DNA of 64,000 nucleotides from Nelumbo lutea (GCA_022828595.1 JAKGHH010000003.1:55169759-55233758); one strand, 5' to 3'. Shown: positions 30,240-42,065, counted from the stretch's first letter. Program-made: numbers and translations. The notes: generated by a model not told the origin, from the letters alone.

Positions 30240-30803
30240 GGTTCAAAGTATTGGTATTGCAAAGAGTATTATAAAAGTGACTTTAGGATATGCATTGGGA
30301 TACACTTATGAAATGCTTGAATATGGTGGAATGATTAGGATATTCATGAGTACACTAGGGAAAGTCATAAACATCCCACAAATGCATCAGTAACTTAAGT
30401 CTAGGCTCAAATGACTATGGATACAATATAAATATACAAGGAATACATATTTTAAGAATTTTGTGAAGTATGAACTACTGGATACACTTGAAAAATGTTG
30501 GAAAATGGTGGAAGAATTAAAGAAGCCACTATAAATCTCTTAATACCTTAAAAGTACTATTGTTAATGATCGATTAAAGTTTTCTTTCTTTATTTATCTA
30601 TTTTTGTCAATTTTCTGGGTGATAAGGAATGAGTATCTGTATATATCTGCTGACAGTTATGGATATTATTGATCGATATAGACTGGCATGAGGTGGGATT
30701 GCATAGATGCTCCAGCAATATTTTTCCTGTGCTGTGCACTGACCCATTGAAAATCTAATACAATATGCCATGTATCAGATGCATCATATCAATATTTTGA
30801 ACC
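30240..30803. mobile_element. 564-bp TIR element related to the MITE at 18059
   Basis: The left end GGTTCAAAGTATTGGTATTG and the complement of the right end, GGTTCAAAATATTGATATG, are inverted repeats and share GGTTCAAAGTAT with the MITE at 18059-18282. The centre is non-coding. No target duplication is evident, so it is older or its outer edges are misplaced. Confidence 0.5.
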
Positions 30804-31094
30804 TTGGAATTGGATGTGTAGTGAATAGGAAGATTGGTTACTTGGGTAATGTGTTAGTACTTAATACACATTTTATACATTGGTTGGTTGGCTATAAAGC
30901 TGAAAACCCTCAAGATTAATGTGTATGATGATATTTTAATTAAGTTCATATTCAACTCCCTACATAAAGTATATGATTAGTTGAAGATTGCCTTTTCCAC
31001 ATACAAAGAAAATTAGAGTATAGATAACTGGTACCCGTAATATCTAAAAAAGATGATAAGCTACAGATAGCTCCAAGTGCCCATATAACACTGT

Positions 31095-31289
31095 TTGAAA
31101 CAGGAAATAAAAAAAAATCAATTACAAATACAACCAAATAATTCTGACAATCAGAACGACTCAAGACTTCACGATGTGAATACAGTGAAGTTTAGATGCA
31201 ACTACTGCAAGAGATTTGGACATAAGAACAGTTTCAAACTAAAGATACATAAAGAAGAGAAAAAGGCTTATCAACAACCACCAGTTTAG
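31095..31289 (+). pseudogene. Retrotransposon gag zinc-knuckle fragment
   Basis: A 64-codon open stretch contains CNYCKRFGHKNSFK, a CCHC knuckle of copia Gag in which the last Cys is replaced by Phe. A Lys/Glu-rich tail KEEKKAYQQPPV follows before the stop. No other domain is attached. Confidence 0.4.
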
Positions 31290-31456
31290 AATTAGGAAAC
31301 AAGTACTGAAGATTAAGGAATAGTGAGTCTTCTAACTGCTTTTAATTTACTTGTAGTTGGAAGTTTTATTTTAAATGGTTGGACTCTATATTTAATAATT
31401 AGTCAGTTTTAAGACTTGTACAAAAAAAATAAAATAAAATTGGTCAGTTTTAAGTA

Positions 31457-32743
31457 TGTCGAGATTGTATGAGGCAAGAGTCTTTTTGATATTTCTTGCC
31501 TTTTTGTATTTGGGTACCCATATGAGGGCTTTCAAGTAATTTCTCTCACATAATATAAATTTCATGTTTGAGAGAGTGAACAGTAACACTCTCTCCTCCA
31601 TTTGTTACTATCTCTCCTCTTTCTTCTTCTCTTTTTTTTCGATGAATAATTTGAGTTTTATTAAAATACTTTATGTAAAATCAGTACAATCATCCCTTAG
31701 AGAGGCACGAACTGCTACCTCTCTTACAAAAGAAAACACATTACAATTGTGCCCTGAATAAAATAGACCTGTTCACCCCTTGTTTAGCTAAAGCATCCGC
31801 CATCCCATTTGCTGATCTTCTCACCCATTGTATCCTTAAATTCATATTCCTGGTTAGCTATGTAAATTTTTTCATTTCACTCCTATAGCACCAAATTATA
31901 GACTCAGGATTCCTTAGCCATTCTACCACCACTTTCAAGTCCCCTTCTATCACCACATTTGTCAAGTTTAGCTTACTAACTATCTGCACCCCTTGAATTG
32001 CAGCAAGCAGTTTAAGAGAGTCCCCCCATACCTGTAGGGCCAAAAAAAGTGCTCTACGTTTACCTTTTCCATCTCTCACCACCCCTCTACTTTCAGAAGG
32101 GCCTCGATTACCTCAACTACTCCCATCAAAATTCAGTTTAACAAAACCTTCAATTGGTGGTATCCAGACCATCTCTACTCTGTCCTTTCTCTTAGAGCTT
32201 TTAGCAACTACTTCTCAATTCTTCCATATATCATCAAAGGTGAACTGGAAGAACAACTCCAGAGTCTTGATCCAGTGGATCACCCTAACCATCACACAAA
32301 TCCTGATTTCTTGCTTCTCTCCTGTAAGATGATTCTTGCATTTTTCCGTTTACAAATGGTCCAAAACAAGACTGCTTTGACACATCTCCACATTATCCTC
32401 CCTCTCTTCTTTAGCCAAGTAAAACAGGAGGGATCAAATTACATAGTAACCTCCGTAGGTAACATCCACCTGCACCCAAACAAAGAAGAAAACCAAAGCC
32501 AAAATTTGCAACAAAGGGGCAGGAAATCTGTAAGTGACAACAACTCTCATTACTGGATTTGCATAAGATTCACCAGTTTGGGGAGAGGTAAGAATTAGGT
32601 CTTCTGTTCTGAAGCAAGTCCATAGTATATATCTTCTCGTGAACTACTTCCCAGTAGAGGGCTCTTACCTTGGTCTTCTCTTTCTTCTTCTCTTCTCTTC
32701 TTCTTCTTCTTGCTCTCTCAACAAAACCCTAGATATTGCAACT
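31457..32743 (+). repeat. Copia H 5' LTR, interrupted by a LINE
   Basis: TGTCGAGATTGTATG onward matches the 3' LTR up to 31631. It resumes after the second copy of the LINE's duplication at 32693 and ends GATATTGCAACT at 32743, directly before a tRNA-Met-type primer site. Confidence 0.8.
31632..32677 (-). mobile_element. 5'-truncated LINE with poly(A) tail inside copia H LTR
   Basis: A run of eight T at 31632-31639 is its poly(A) tail on the minus strand. A perfect 15-bp duplication CTCTTTCTTCTTCTC flanks it (31617-31631 and 32678-32692). Minus reading gives a zinc-binding RT end (TKVRALYWEVVHEKIYT) near 32670, then an RNase H-like domain: RALFLALQVWGDSLKLL, LTNVVIEGDLKVVVEWL, and IQWVRRSANGMADALAKQG near 31780-31850. 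Frames are mostly broken upstream of 32100. The full element would be several kb, so this is a 5' truncation typical of target-primed insertion. Confidence 0.85.
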
Positions 32744-32959
32744 TGGTATCATAGCCAGTTTGATCCAGTGGTCTATTGTTTGATCCTCGTCATCCCCAAT
32801 TATAATTAATTAAATTTCAGCACAAGGTATGGGTGGACTTTTGCTTGCCTATGCTTCAAGCCAATGGGCTTTCATGTGAGGGGGTGTGTTGGAGAATAAA
32901 AACCTATTCAGGGGCCTCACCTAATAGCTTAAGCTTTTAGGTTGAATGGTTCCTTGAAA
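32744..32959 (+). mobile_element. TRIM internal region and LTR joined to copia H at the PBS
   Basis: TGGTATCATAGCC (32744-32756) abuts the copia H LTR. It is followed by TRIM-type internal sequence (GTTTGATCCTCGTCATCC), a purine tract GTGAGGGGG, and a 73-bp TRIM LTR (32887-32959). Then TGGTGTCAGAGC (32960-32971) starts copia H's leader. There is no left TRIM LTR: the copia H LTR takes its place. Confidence 0.65.
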
Positions 32960-32971
32960 TGGTGTCAGAGC

Positions 32972-33481
32972 AACTAGAAGCTCTTGGGAGAATCTTCTTC
33001 TGCTGATCTTTGCTTGGAGGATGAATTGCTAACATCAAACTGTTGTTGGATGACGTTAGCAGTCTGTATAGGTGATGGTGGATATCCCTAAAAACTACAT
33101 GGCTGACTCACCTTGATTTTAGATGAATTTTGATGTCTTGTTGCTTTTTGATTTCTCTATGATTTATTTTGGATTTTTCAAGTGGAAAATCACAGAAATT
33201 CCAGATCTGGTTTTGAGGCTTGTTTCTCTTGTTTGATGGGTTCTCATCTTGCGAAACCTGATTCTCTTAGGTTGTTTTATACCTTGGGAATGATGGTAAG
33301 TGATCCCTTAGTTTTTTGAACCCTAAAATGTTTTTGGGAGTTTTTCTTCTATTTTTCTGTTAGCTAGCTTTTTGGCCCCTATTTTGGCCTTTAACTGAAT
33401 TGACTTACTTTTTTGGGTTGTTTGTGTTCCAGTTGGGTGTTGGGGTCTTCCTTGGTTGTCGAGGAAGTTGTTGGTAAAGTA
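32972..33481 (+). other. Copia H leader
   Basis: Untranslated sequence between the primer site and the gag ATG. It contains no coding signal. It has the CTTGATTTTAGATG and GGTGTTGGGGTCTTCC type composition common to copia leaders. Confidence 0.5.
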
Positions 33482-33630
33482 TGGAATCACCAAATGATGT
33501 ATAGATGGGCTCGAGTGTGTTTCCACAAAATGTTGATGTTTCCAGTGGTATGATAACCACTATAAAACTTGATGGAAGAGTGGTTCCAATCGGCTAAGCT
33601 TACCATCATAGGGAGAGGTAAGTTGGGATT
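33482..33630 (+). pseudogene. Copia H gag N-terminus
   Basis: ATG at 33482 (MESPNDV, then a stop), followed by TTIKLDG and WFQSAKLTIIGRGKLGF, the usual copia gag opening. It is interrupted at 33630 by copia I, whose GGATT duplication lies at 33626-33630; the reading continues ITGKEVKPK at 39121. Confidence 0.75.
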
Positions 33631-33894
33631 TGTTTTCTCTGTTGCTACAGTAGTCCGAACCAGTAGAAGAGGAGAAGAAGAAGAAGAAGAAGAAGAAGAA
33701 GATGAAAGAATAGTCGAACCTAATAGGTTAAACCCTATTAGCCGACCCTTAATATTGATTAGGCTCTAGTAGTATAAAGACTAAACTGCCCCCACTTAAG
33801 TATGTGACAAGAAGTCTCTTTAAAGACTGCCACATAAGCACATAACTTAACAGAAGTCAATTGATTAATCTCCCTTATTCGACTAGCTCTAACA
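33631..33894 (-). repeat. Copia I 3' LTR (264 bp)
   Basis: Minus strand TGTTAGAGCTAG to AGAGAAAACA, canonical TG...CA. It includes a GAA/TTC microsatellite (33669-33700) that is longer than in the 5' LTR. Confidence 0.9.
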
Positions 33895-33901
33895 CTCCCC
33901 C

Positions 33902-35445
33902 TCAAGCTGGAGAATATATGTCATATAATCCCAGCTTGTTACATATATAGTTCATTCTCCCTAAGCTTAAGTCTTTTGTAAACAAATCTGCCCATTGATC
34001 ACCTGAGCCCACATGTTCTGTGCTTATCTCTCCAGTAAGGATCTCCCTCACAAGGTGGCATTCAATCTCTATGTGCTTTGTTCTCTCATGAAAAACAAGG
34101 TTGGATGAGATGTGGAGTGCAGTTTGATTGTCACAGTACAATTTCATATGTTTATCCATGGAGAACCCGATTTCTTGTAGGAGATTCCTCAACCATAATA
34201 ATTCACATGTAGTGTGTGCCATGGCTCTGTACTTGGCTTCAGCACTGCTTTTAGCCACAACCGTCTGCTTCTTACTCTTCCATGTCACAAGATATCCTCC
34301 AAGAAATGTGCAATAACCTGTAGTAGATCTTCTATCAAACACAGAGCCTACCCAATCTGCATCTGTATACCCAATTACTTAAAGTTTTCCTCCTGGTTTG
34401 TACAATAACCCACGGCCCGGAGCTCCCTTCAAGTACCTTACAATTCTAAGAACTGCATCCCAGTGAGGTATACGAGGTTTCTGCATAAATTGGCTCACCA
34501 CACTGACTGCAAAGGAGATGTCTAGTCTCGTGATAGTCAAATAGTTCAGCTTCCCCACTAGTCGTCTATACCTTCCAGGATCATCAAATATTTCCTCTAT
34601 ATCACTGCTCAACTTAACATTTGGTTCCATAGGAGTTTCAGCCGGTTTTGCACCTAACAGTCTTGTTTCATCCAGTAGATCAAGAACATATTTTCTTTGG
34701 CACAAGTTTACACCTTGTCTTGATCTAGAAACTTCTATACCCAAGAAATACTTCAATGACCCAAGGTCTTTTGTTTGAAAATGATTTTGCGGAAAGACCT
34801 TTAGTTTATCGATCCCCAATTTATCACTACCAATTTTGACAATATCATCCACATAGACCACTAATAAAATCTTTCCAGCTTTTGAATCATAGCTGAACAC
34901 TGAGGGGTCAACCTGGCATTGTTTCATTCCAAAATTCTTCATCACTTCACTAAACTTCCCAAACCAAGCACGAGGCTATTGTTTCAACCCATAAATTGCC
35001 TTTTTCAGTCTGCACACTTTACCATCCTCCCCCTGAGCAACAAACCCAGATGGTTGCTCCATATATACTTCCTCCATAAGGTCACCATGAAGGAAGGCAT
35101 TTTTAATATCAAGTTGAAACAAGGGCCAATCATACATAACTGCTAGGGAAATTAACACATGGACAGAGCCAATCTTAGCCACTGGAGAGAAGGTCTCCAT
35201 ATAGTCTACTCCATACAAATGTGAATAACCTTTAGCAACAAGTCTGGCCTTCAGACGCTCCACACTACCATCTGGCAAGTATTTAACAGTATACACCCAT
35301 TTACAACCCACAACATGCTTACCAGGTGGAAGAGTAGTGAGCTCCCATGTGTGAGTATGCTGAAGGGCAGAGAGTTCCTCCTCCGTTGCCTGTCGCCACC
35401 CAGGTGAGCTAAGAGACTCTTGGACATTCTTAGGTATAGAAATAG
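33902..35445 (-). pseudogene. Copia I reverse transcriptase and RNase H
   Basis: Reverse transcriptase opens with SISIPKNVQESLSSPGW and [20 protein letters not shown], then [37 protein letters not shown] and an IYGLKQ block that ends in a stop at 34976. It resumes with the catalytic VVYVDDIVKIGSD near 34835-34870, LGSLKYFLGIEVSRS and GRYRRLVGKLNYL. A stop near 34379 precedes RNase [51 protein letters not shown]. It ends at 33902 (LGLYDIYSPA). Both stops lie in an otherwise open frame. Confidence 0.85.
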
Positions 35446-37091
35446 ATGACAAATAGTGAAACAAACTGGCGATGTGAGGCGGAAAGGCGAGATACTGAAA
35501 CAAAATTGGAAATGGGATGGAGGGTACAACTACATTTACCTTTTCGTAAAGCAATGGGTAGATCAAGTCTTGAGGGTTCAGGGACAGGAGCAACAATAGG
35601 ATCCGCAGACAAGGTAGAAGCTGGAGGAGGAGCCGATGTCTGTCGATGAGTATACACGTGCTGGATCGGTGGTCGTTCAGTAGGGATCTGCACGGGAGGA
35701 GGTGAAGGGTCAATCCCAACAGGAACACCCGGAATGGGATCACGGACTGGAAGAGGAAGAGGAAGCAAAGGTGGAGACATAGATACTTCAGGTGCCGAGA
35801 AGAAGGGGACAAACTCAAAAAAGGTGACATCAGGACAAACATAGAACTTTCGAGTAATGGGATTGTAACACTTGTACCCTTTTTGAGTCCGAGAGTAGCC
35901 AAGAAAGACACACTTAATGGAGCGTGCATCCAGCTTGTCTATTCTAGGACTCAGATTGTGAACAAAACACACACAACCAAAGATACGAGGTGTTAATGGA
36001 AAGGGAGACAAGGTGGGGAACAAGATAGAGAAGGGAGACCGACCATGAAGAATGAAGGAGGGCATCCGATTAATGAGGAAACACGCAGTTACAACATCAC
36101 TCCAAAATTGTTTAAGAACACTCATATGATGGAGAATAGACCGAGCAGTTTCAAGGAAATGGCGGTTCTTTCATTCAGCCACCCCATTTTGTTGAGGAGT
36201 GGATGCACATGAAGTTTGATGAATGATGCCATGTTGTTCTAAATACTGTTGAAAGGATGTAAGAAAGTATTCACGACCATTATCTGAATGAGATTGGAAC
36301 ACCAAATTGTGTACGTATTTCAACATGAAATTTTTGAAAAATGGAAAATAATTCACTCATTTCTTTCATTAAGTAAATCCATGTCATCCTTGAATAATCA
36401 TCAATAAAAGTGACAAAATACTTGTAACCATTATAAGACTCTATTTTGATCGGGCCCCAAACATTTGAATGAACCAAAGCAAAAGGACTCAACATACGAC
36501 TTTCAACTCTAGGATTGAAGGGAACATGACGATGTTTCCCATACTGACACGACTCACACTGTAACGACGACAAATGACTCAAAGACAGAACCAATATGTT
36601 GAGTGCCTTGAGAGATGGATGTCTCGTCGACAATGCCATTGTAGAGGAGTGAGAGAAGTCTGAAGTGCAACTAGCGATCCACCACCATCAAGGTAATACA
36701 ACCCATTAGCCTCATGCGCCCCACCAATCTTCTTCCCCGTCTTGAGATCCTGAAAAACACAAAAGGAAGGGAAAAATGTAATAGAGCAATTGAGAGTCTT
36801 GGTTAATTTACTAATAGACATAAGATTGAATGGAAATTTGGGGACATATAGAACAAATGATAAAGAGAGAGAAGCCGTGTCAACATTGCCAACACCACAA
36901 ATGGGAGACGAGAAACCGTTGGCAAGGGTAACAGTTTGAGATGTGGAAGTTTCAGAGAGGGAAGAGAACACACCTGGAGTCCCGGTCATGTGATCAGAGG
37001 CTCCAAAGTCAATAATATAGGGAGAGGGTTTGGATGACAGACAAGCTATACCTGAGTGGGCAAGGGTGGCAGTAGTATGCTGTGAAGTAGT
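35446..37091 (-). pseudogene. Copia I protease and integrase
   Basis: After a stop at 37092 (Gln to TAG by comparison with copia J) come IIDFGASDHMTGTPG (protease; DSGAS changed to DFGAS) and LANGFSSPICGVGNV. A frame shift near 36660 precedes HPSLKALNILV, CESCQYGKHRHV and SNVWGPIKI (first Asp of the triad changed to Asn). A shift near 36300 precedes QSHSDNGREYF, and a TGA at about 36168-36170 replaces Arg after NGVAE. The C-terminal IFGCVCFVH and LGYSRTQKGYKCY are open from 36125 to the Ser/Pro-rich connection. Confidence 0.8.
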
Positions 37092-38075
37092 CTAGAGGAA
37101 CCGCTCATACTCATAATGCGGTACACTCACCATCTCCTTCCCGGAAATAGATGTAGATGTGGAAGGAGTTAGATCTGCCTGTTGGTTATTACTAACATCA
37201 ACCCCACCAGCTACAACATGATTGACCCATGTAGAAGGAGGGCCATGGGGATCATAGTAGAAATTTACTGAATGTCCGTCCCTGCCACAATGGATACACT
37301 TCCTTGTAGAGTTACTTTTTCCTTTGCCACGACCTCCCCCTGAGTCACGACCACCACCACGGCCAAATACGGAACCACCATGACCTCCTCGGGAGGCATG
37401 TCCTCCCCCTTTAGTACCACATCCACCTCCTCTGGCTATCACAAATGCTGATCTGTCAGACTGTGTGGGATTCTCTGTAGGTCCCAAAGAAATCCTACGA
37501 AGTCGTGCAAACACTTCCTCAAGTGTAGGAAGAGTAGAGCCCCCTAATATTTGGGCCCTAACTTGTTCATATTCTGATTTCAACCCCACTAAGTACCTAG
37601 TGACATCTAGTTGTTCCCTCTGTTGTTGCTGAACCTTAACATCTGGAGTGAGGGGATGATAGACATTGAGTTCATTTATGAGATTCTTCATACTGGCATA
37701 GTACTCTTCTACGGTTTTATTCCCTTGCTGCAGATCAAAATACTCCTGATAGAGCTGCCCAGAATGCAGCTTCTTGGCATGTTCCCGTATGTCCTTAGCT
37801 GTATCTAAGAACATAAAGTTGGCACTTATTTTGGGTTCCATACTATTCCATAACCATGTCATAATTTAGGCATCTTCCTGTTCCCAATCATCAAACCCTG
37901 AAGAGTTAGCTGATAGTTTATCTTCCTTCACATGCTTCACTTTCCTCTTTGCCTTGAGAAAAACTTCTACTGACTTGGCCCATGGAACATAGTTCTCACC
38001 ATTAAGTTTAATTGAAGTCATCTGTACACCCAGATAATCAGAGGGAAACACCACACTATGTTTTACTACAGCCAT
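37092..38075 (-). pseudogene. Copia I gag
   Basis: Starts at 38075 (MAVVKHSVVFPSDYLGVQMT). The gag opening LNGENYVPWAKSVEVFLKAK is followed by an in-frame TAA at about 37863-37865, where copia J has Gln (DAQIMTW). Then follow WNSMEPKISANFMF, KTVEEYYASMKNLINEL, RYLVGLKSEYEQVR and a Gly/Arg-rich stretch (about residues 215-250). The zinc knuckle CIHCGRDGHSVNFYY has lost its last Cys. It is otherwise open. Confidence 0.85.
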
Positions 38076-38841
38076 CTCCAGTTGCTGCCGTGATGCTCTT
38101 CCAATGCTGCTTCTAATCTGAATTCCCAGTCACCAACTAAGTACTGTTGTCAGGAGTTTGATGTTCCAGGAACTACAACAGTCCCCAAACACAATGATTG
38201 GTACACAAGATTTTGTTCTTGTTCACACCACTACTGATTTCACAAAACCATGAATCACACTGACATTAATTCAGCATTTACTGACCACATACAAGCCCTC
38301 TTACAGCTACTCAACAGAGATTGTGCATCACAAGCACCACCACATAGCCATAGCTGTCACACATGTTGCAGACCTGTCTGACCTTTTTCAGAGGGCACTA
38401 CAAGTCCAAAGAAAACTCAACTAGTGTCACTGCAGTACCCCTTACATCATTCGGCCACCTGCAGTAACCCTTACACCATTCGGCCACTGTAAACACAACC
38501 TGTTCTTGGACCTTTTTCCAAGAACCAAGGCAACAACAACCTAGTTTTCTAGGTTCTGATCAGTCCTCACAGATTTTTGAAGACTTTCAACCCAGAAATA
38601 TCAACAACACAAAAAAAAGGAGGTAACCAACCTTCTTTTGAGAGCTTCAGTCGACCATTCACTGCTGAAGTTGTTCTCTTGAAAAAAAACACAGGTTCTG
38701 CGCAGAGAAAGAGGAACTGAGGTGTTCTCAGACCTAGGTCGAACCTGTGTTCTCCATTGTCAGCCCGGAAAGAAGAAAAAAAGAGGCCACGAGCAGAAAG
38801 GAGCAGGTCACAAATCTGTGAGGAGATTAGAGGGCAACGTC

Positions 38842-39115
38842 CTGCTCTGATACCATGTTTTCTCTGTTGCTACAATAGTCCGAACCAGTAGAAGAGGAGA
38901 AGAAGAAGAAGAAGAAGATGAAAGAATAGTCGAACCTAATAGGTTAAACCCTATTAGCCGACCCTTAATATTGATTAGGCTCTAGTTAGTAGTATAAAGA
39001 CTAAACTGCCCCCACTTAAGTATGGGACAGGAAGTCTCTATAAAGACTGCCACATAAGCACAGAACTTAACAGAAGTCAATTGACTAATATACCCTTATT
39101 TGGCTAGCTCTAACA
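38842..39115 (-). repeat. Copia I 5' LTR with PBS
   Basis: The LTR is 38856-39115 (260 bp). The PBS, minus strand TGGTATCAGAGCAG, is 38842-38855 and touches the LTR directly. The 5' leader to gag covers 38076-38841 and has no ORF of note. Confidence 0.9.
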
Positions 39116-39120
39116 GGATT

Positions 39121-41909
39121 CATTACAGGCAAGGAGGTGAAACCAAAAATTGAAGAACCTAAGTTTGGAAAATGGGAGCTGGATAATGTCTTGGATGGTT
39201 TGTTCAATGCAACCTCACATTGCTCATAACTACATGTTCCTCTCATTTTCCAAAGATATTTGGGATAGGGTTGTTGCCACTTACTCATAAGTTAATAATA
39301 CTGCTAGAGTATATCAGCTTCGGAAAGAAACTTGTAGTAGGCATCATGGAGAGAATAGTGGCCATGTATTTCTTCTCTCTACAATCTCTTTGAGAAGAAA
39401 TGGACCATTTAAAGGCTCTAGAGTGGAAGTATCCTATAGATGGTGAGTAGTATAGGAAGTACATTGAGGAGAACAAGGTCTTTGACTTTCTGATTGGCCT
39501 GAATCTGGAGTTTGATTTCACTAGGCAGCATAATCTTAGTGCAGGTGCTGGCTACTGCTTACTCTCTTGTGCAAGGGGAAGAAAGTAGAAGGGCAGCCAT
39601 GATGTAACCTCCTATGATTGAGCACTTTGCCTATATGCCATCTATGTCCAAGCCGAGTGTTAGTGAGCATCTTATTACTAAGAAGACTAAGGATGTCATC
39701 TGTGAAATTTAAGTAGCCAAGATATGCTAGAAACTAAATGCGTACTAGAAATCAGAAAAGTTTAAAACTGGAAGGAAAGGTAACGGTCATTTAACTACAG
39801 TTAGTAATGATGGTCAGTCTTCTGATTGTTCACCCCCTCCCATGACTCCTCTGGTCTGACGGATAGACTTTAGAGTCTCTTGTTGCACTTGGAAAAGAGT
39901 GGGGCATCCTCCTCACCTAGTTTTGGTAATCTGTCAAGTGCATATGCTAAAATAGGTACTGCATTTGCTTGTTCCACCTCCTAGGGTCTTCGAATGTATT
40001 TGTTTTGTTCATGATATGAGTCTTTCTAAGCATAAGTTTGATCTTAAGTCCATTAAATGTGTTTTCCTTGGTTACTCTCTTGTTCAGAAAGGATATAGAT
40101 GCTTTGATCCCCAGTATGGTAGGAGGTATGTTTCTAAGGATATTACCTTCCTAGTGTCCTCATCCTTTTTTTAGTCATCCCATTCTTCTCTTTAGGGGGA
40201 GATTGTTAGTGAATATTGAACTCCATTTTGCCTTCTTGTTCCTTTTTGTGCCTTCTAGTTCTCTTTCTTCTCATCCTTGTAATGAGGGAATTCTTTCTCC
40301 TACTGATCCTAACCTTAATCTTCCTATTTCTATCTAGAAGGGAAAGTGAACATGTACCAAGTATCCCATTACTAATTATGTGTCGTATGAAACTCCCTCA
40401 CTCTCCTATTGTGCCTATATTTTTGCCATTTCTTTTGTTTCTATTCCTCGTGTTATAGAAGCAATGCATTTTTTTCACTGGAAGGAATCTATGAACCAAG
40501 AGATGGAAGCCTTCATAAAGAACTACTAGGAGATTGTGCCTTGTCCCAAGGATATGGTTCCTATTGGGTATAAGTGGGTGTACACTATAAAGCACAAGGC
40601 TGATGGTTTAGTTGAAAGGTATAAAGCTTGACTTGTGGCCATAGGATATACCCAAACCTATGGCATTGACTATTTAGAAACCTATGCTCTAGTTACTAAG
40701 ATGAATTCTATTCATGTGATTATATTACTTGCACATTTTTCTTGGCCTCTATATCAGATGGATGTGAAGAATGTCTTTCTTAATGGAGATCTGTAGGAAG
40801 AAGTATATATTCTTAATAGTGAAGGGAAAGTTTTCAATATAAAGAAGTCTTTATATGGGATCAAGTAGTCTCCTAGAGCCTAGTTTGTCAGGTTTAGAAA
40901 TGTCGCTTTGAAGATTGGATTCTCTTAGTCTCGAGTTGATCACAACTTGTTCATGAGAAAATTTGATAGTTAGTTAACTATGTTGATAGCATTGTTGTGA
41001 CAAGGGATGGCATCATAGGAACATCTTAGTTAAAATCCGTCATTGCTTTTGAATTTGAAATTAAGGATCTCGGTGATTTTAAATACTTTCTTGGAATTGA
41101 AGTTGCAAGGTCCAAGAAGGGAATCTTCCTTAGACTCCATGAAGTTGGGAAATTGGGATGCAAGCCTGCAAAAACCCAAATACCACAAGTTGAGTGCTAC
41201 TAAAGGAGACGCTCTTCCGGACAGTGGGGCCTTTCAGAGAGTAGTTAGCCACTTTCTTTACCTTTGTTTGACTAGACCTAATATATCGTATGCAGTTGGA
41301 GTGGTTAGCTAATATATGCATGAGCCCAAAACTTCTTACATGCAAGTTGATGATAGAATCTTGGTTTATTTGAAGGAATGCCCTAGTAAAGAAATGTTGT
41401 ACTTCGTCCATGGACATCTAAAAGTTGAGGCCTACAAAAATGCAGATTGGGTAGGGTCTATTAATGATAAAAGATCTACATCTGGTTATTGTGCCTTAGT
41501 TGGAGGCAATGTGGTTTCATGGAGAAGTAAGAAGCAATCAGTTGTTGCTAGATCCAGTGCTGAGGTAGAATACAAGGCAATGGACTATGGGGTGTTAGAA
41601 CTACTTTGGTTGAAGATCTTGTTGACTAAGATGGGCACCCAAGCTGATACTCTAATGAGACTTTATTGTGACAACCAAGCAGCCATAATCATTGCTCACA
41701 ATCCTGTTCAACATGACCGTACAACACATATTTAAGTGGATAGACATTTTATCAAAGAGAGGATAGCCAAAGGAGAGATTTTCCTACCTTTTGTAAGGTT
41801 GGAAGACCAACTCGCTAACTGTCTCACTAAACGCCTTCATCATCCAAAGTTTGCTAAGAACCTAGGCAAGCTGGACGTGATTGGCATATATGCTCAGCTT
41901 GAGGGGAAG
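39121..41909 (+). pseudogene. Copia H gag remainder, integrase end, RT and RNase H, decayed
   Basis: Continues gag from copia I's insertion (ITGKEVKPKIEEPKFG), with many shifts. Near 39975 the pre-protease segment SSAYAKIGTAFACS runs straight into the integrase C-terminal FECICFVHDMSLSKHK, so protease to integrase core is deleted. CVFLGYSLVQKGYRCFD is open. Reverse transcriptase (40480-41330) is heavily broken, and the YVDD box reads YVDSIV near 40980. RNase H (41316-41890) is better kept: [47 protein letters not shown], one stop at 41733-41735, then DRHFIKERIAKGE and DVIGIYAQLEGK. Confidence 0.75.
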
Positions 41910-42065
41910 TGTAGAGATTGTATGAGGCAAGGGTCCTGGTATTTCTCTCATATAATATAAATTTCATGTTTGAGAGAGTGAACAGTAATACTCACCCATT
42001 CGTTTCTTTCTCCTCTTCTTCTCTTCTCTTATTGCTCTCTCAACAAAACTCTGGATATTGCAACT
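41910..42065 (+). repeat. Copia H 3' LTR (156 bp)
   Basis: TGTAGAGATTGTATG to GATATTGCAACT, preceded by the polypurine tract CTTGAGGGGAAG. It ends in CT, not CA; the AAGTA duplication at 42066 confirms the edge. Confidence 0.85.

Larger units (their letters stand above)
33631..39115 (-). mobile_element. Copia I, complete Ty1/copia element (5,485 bp)
   Basis: LTRs 38856-39115 (5') and 33631-33894 (3') enclose gag to RNase H on the minus strand. Perfect GGATT duplications lie at 33626-33630 and 39116-39120. The PBS complement is 38842-38855 and the polypurine complement CTCCCCCTCAAG starts at 33895. By eye the two LTRs differ at about ten positions plus small indels in a GAA run. Coding has several stops and shifts, so it is defective. 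The internal region is closely related to copia J. Confidence 0.92.
31457..42065 (+). mobile_element. Copia H with LINE, TRIM and copia I inside (10.6 kb)
   Basis: Flanked by AAGTA at 31452-31456 and 42066-42070. The 5' LTR is split by a LINE; the 3' LTR is 41910-42065. Gag begins at 33482, copia I sits at 33631-39115, and the rest follows to 41909. Without insertions the element is about 4 kb, because protease to integrase core is deleted. LTR ends are TG...CT. It is the same family as copia E. Many stops occur, so it is inactive. Confidence 0.85.

Noticed and set aside
33669..33705. Glu-rich run EEEEEEEE as a possible acidic protein
   Set aside because: It is translation of the GAA microsatellite inside the copia I LTR.
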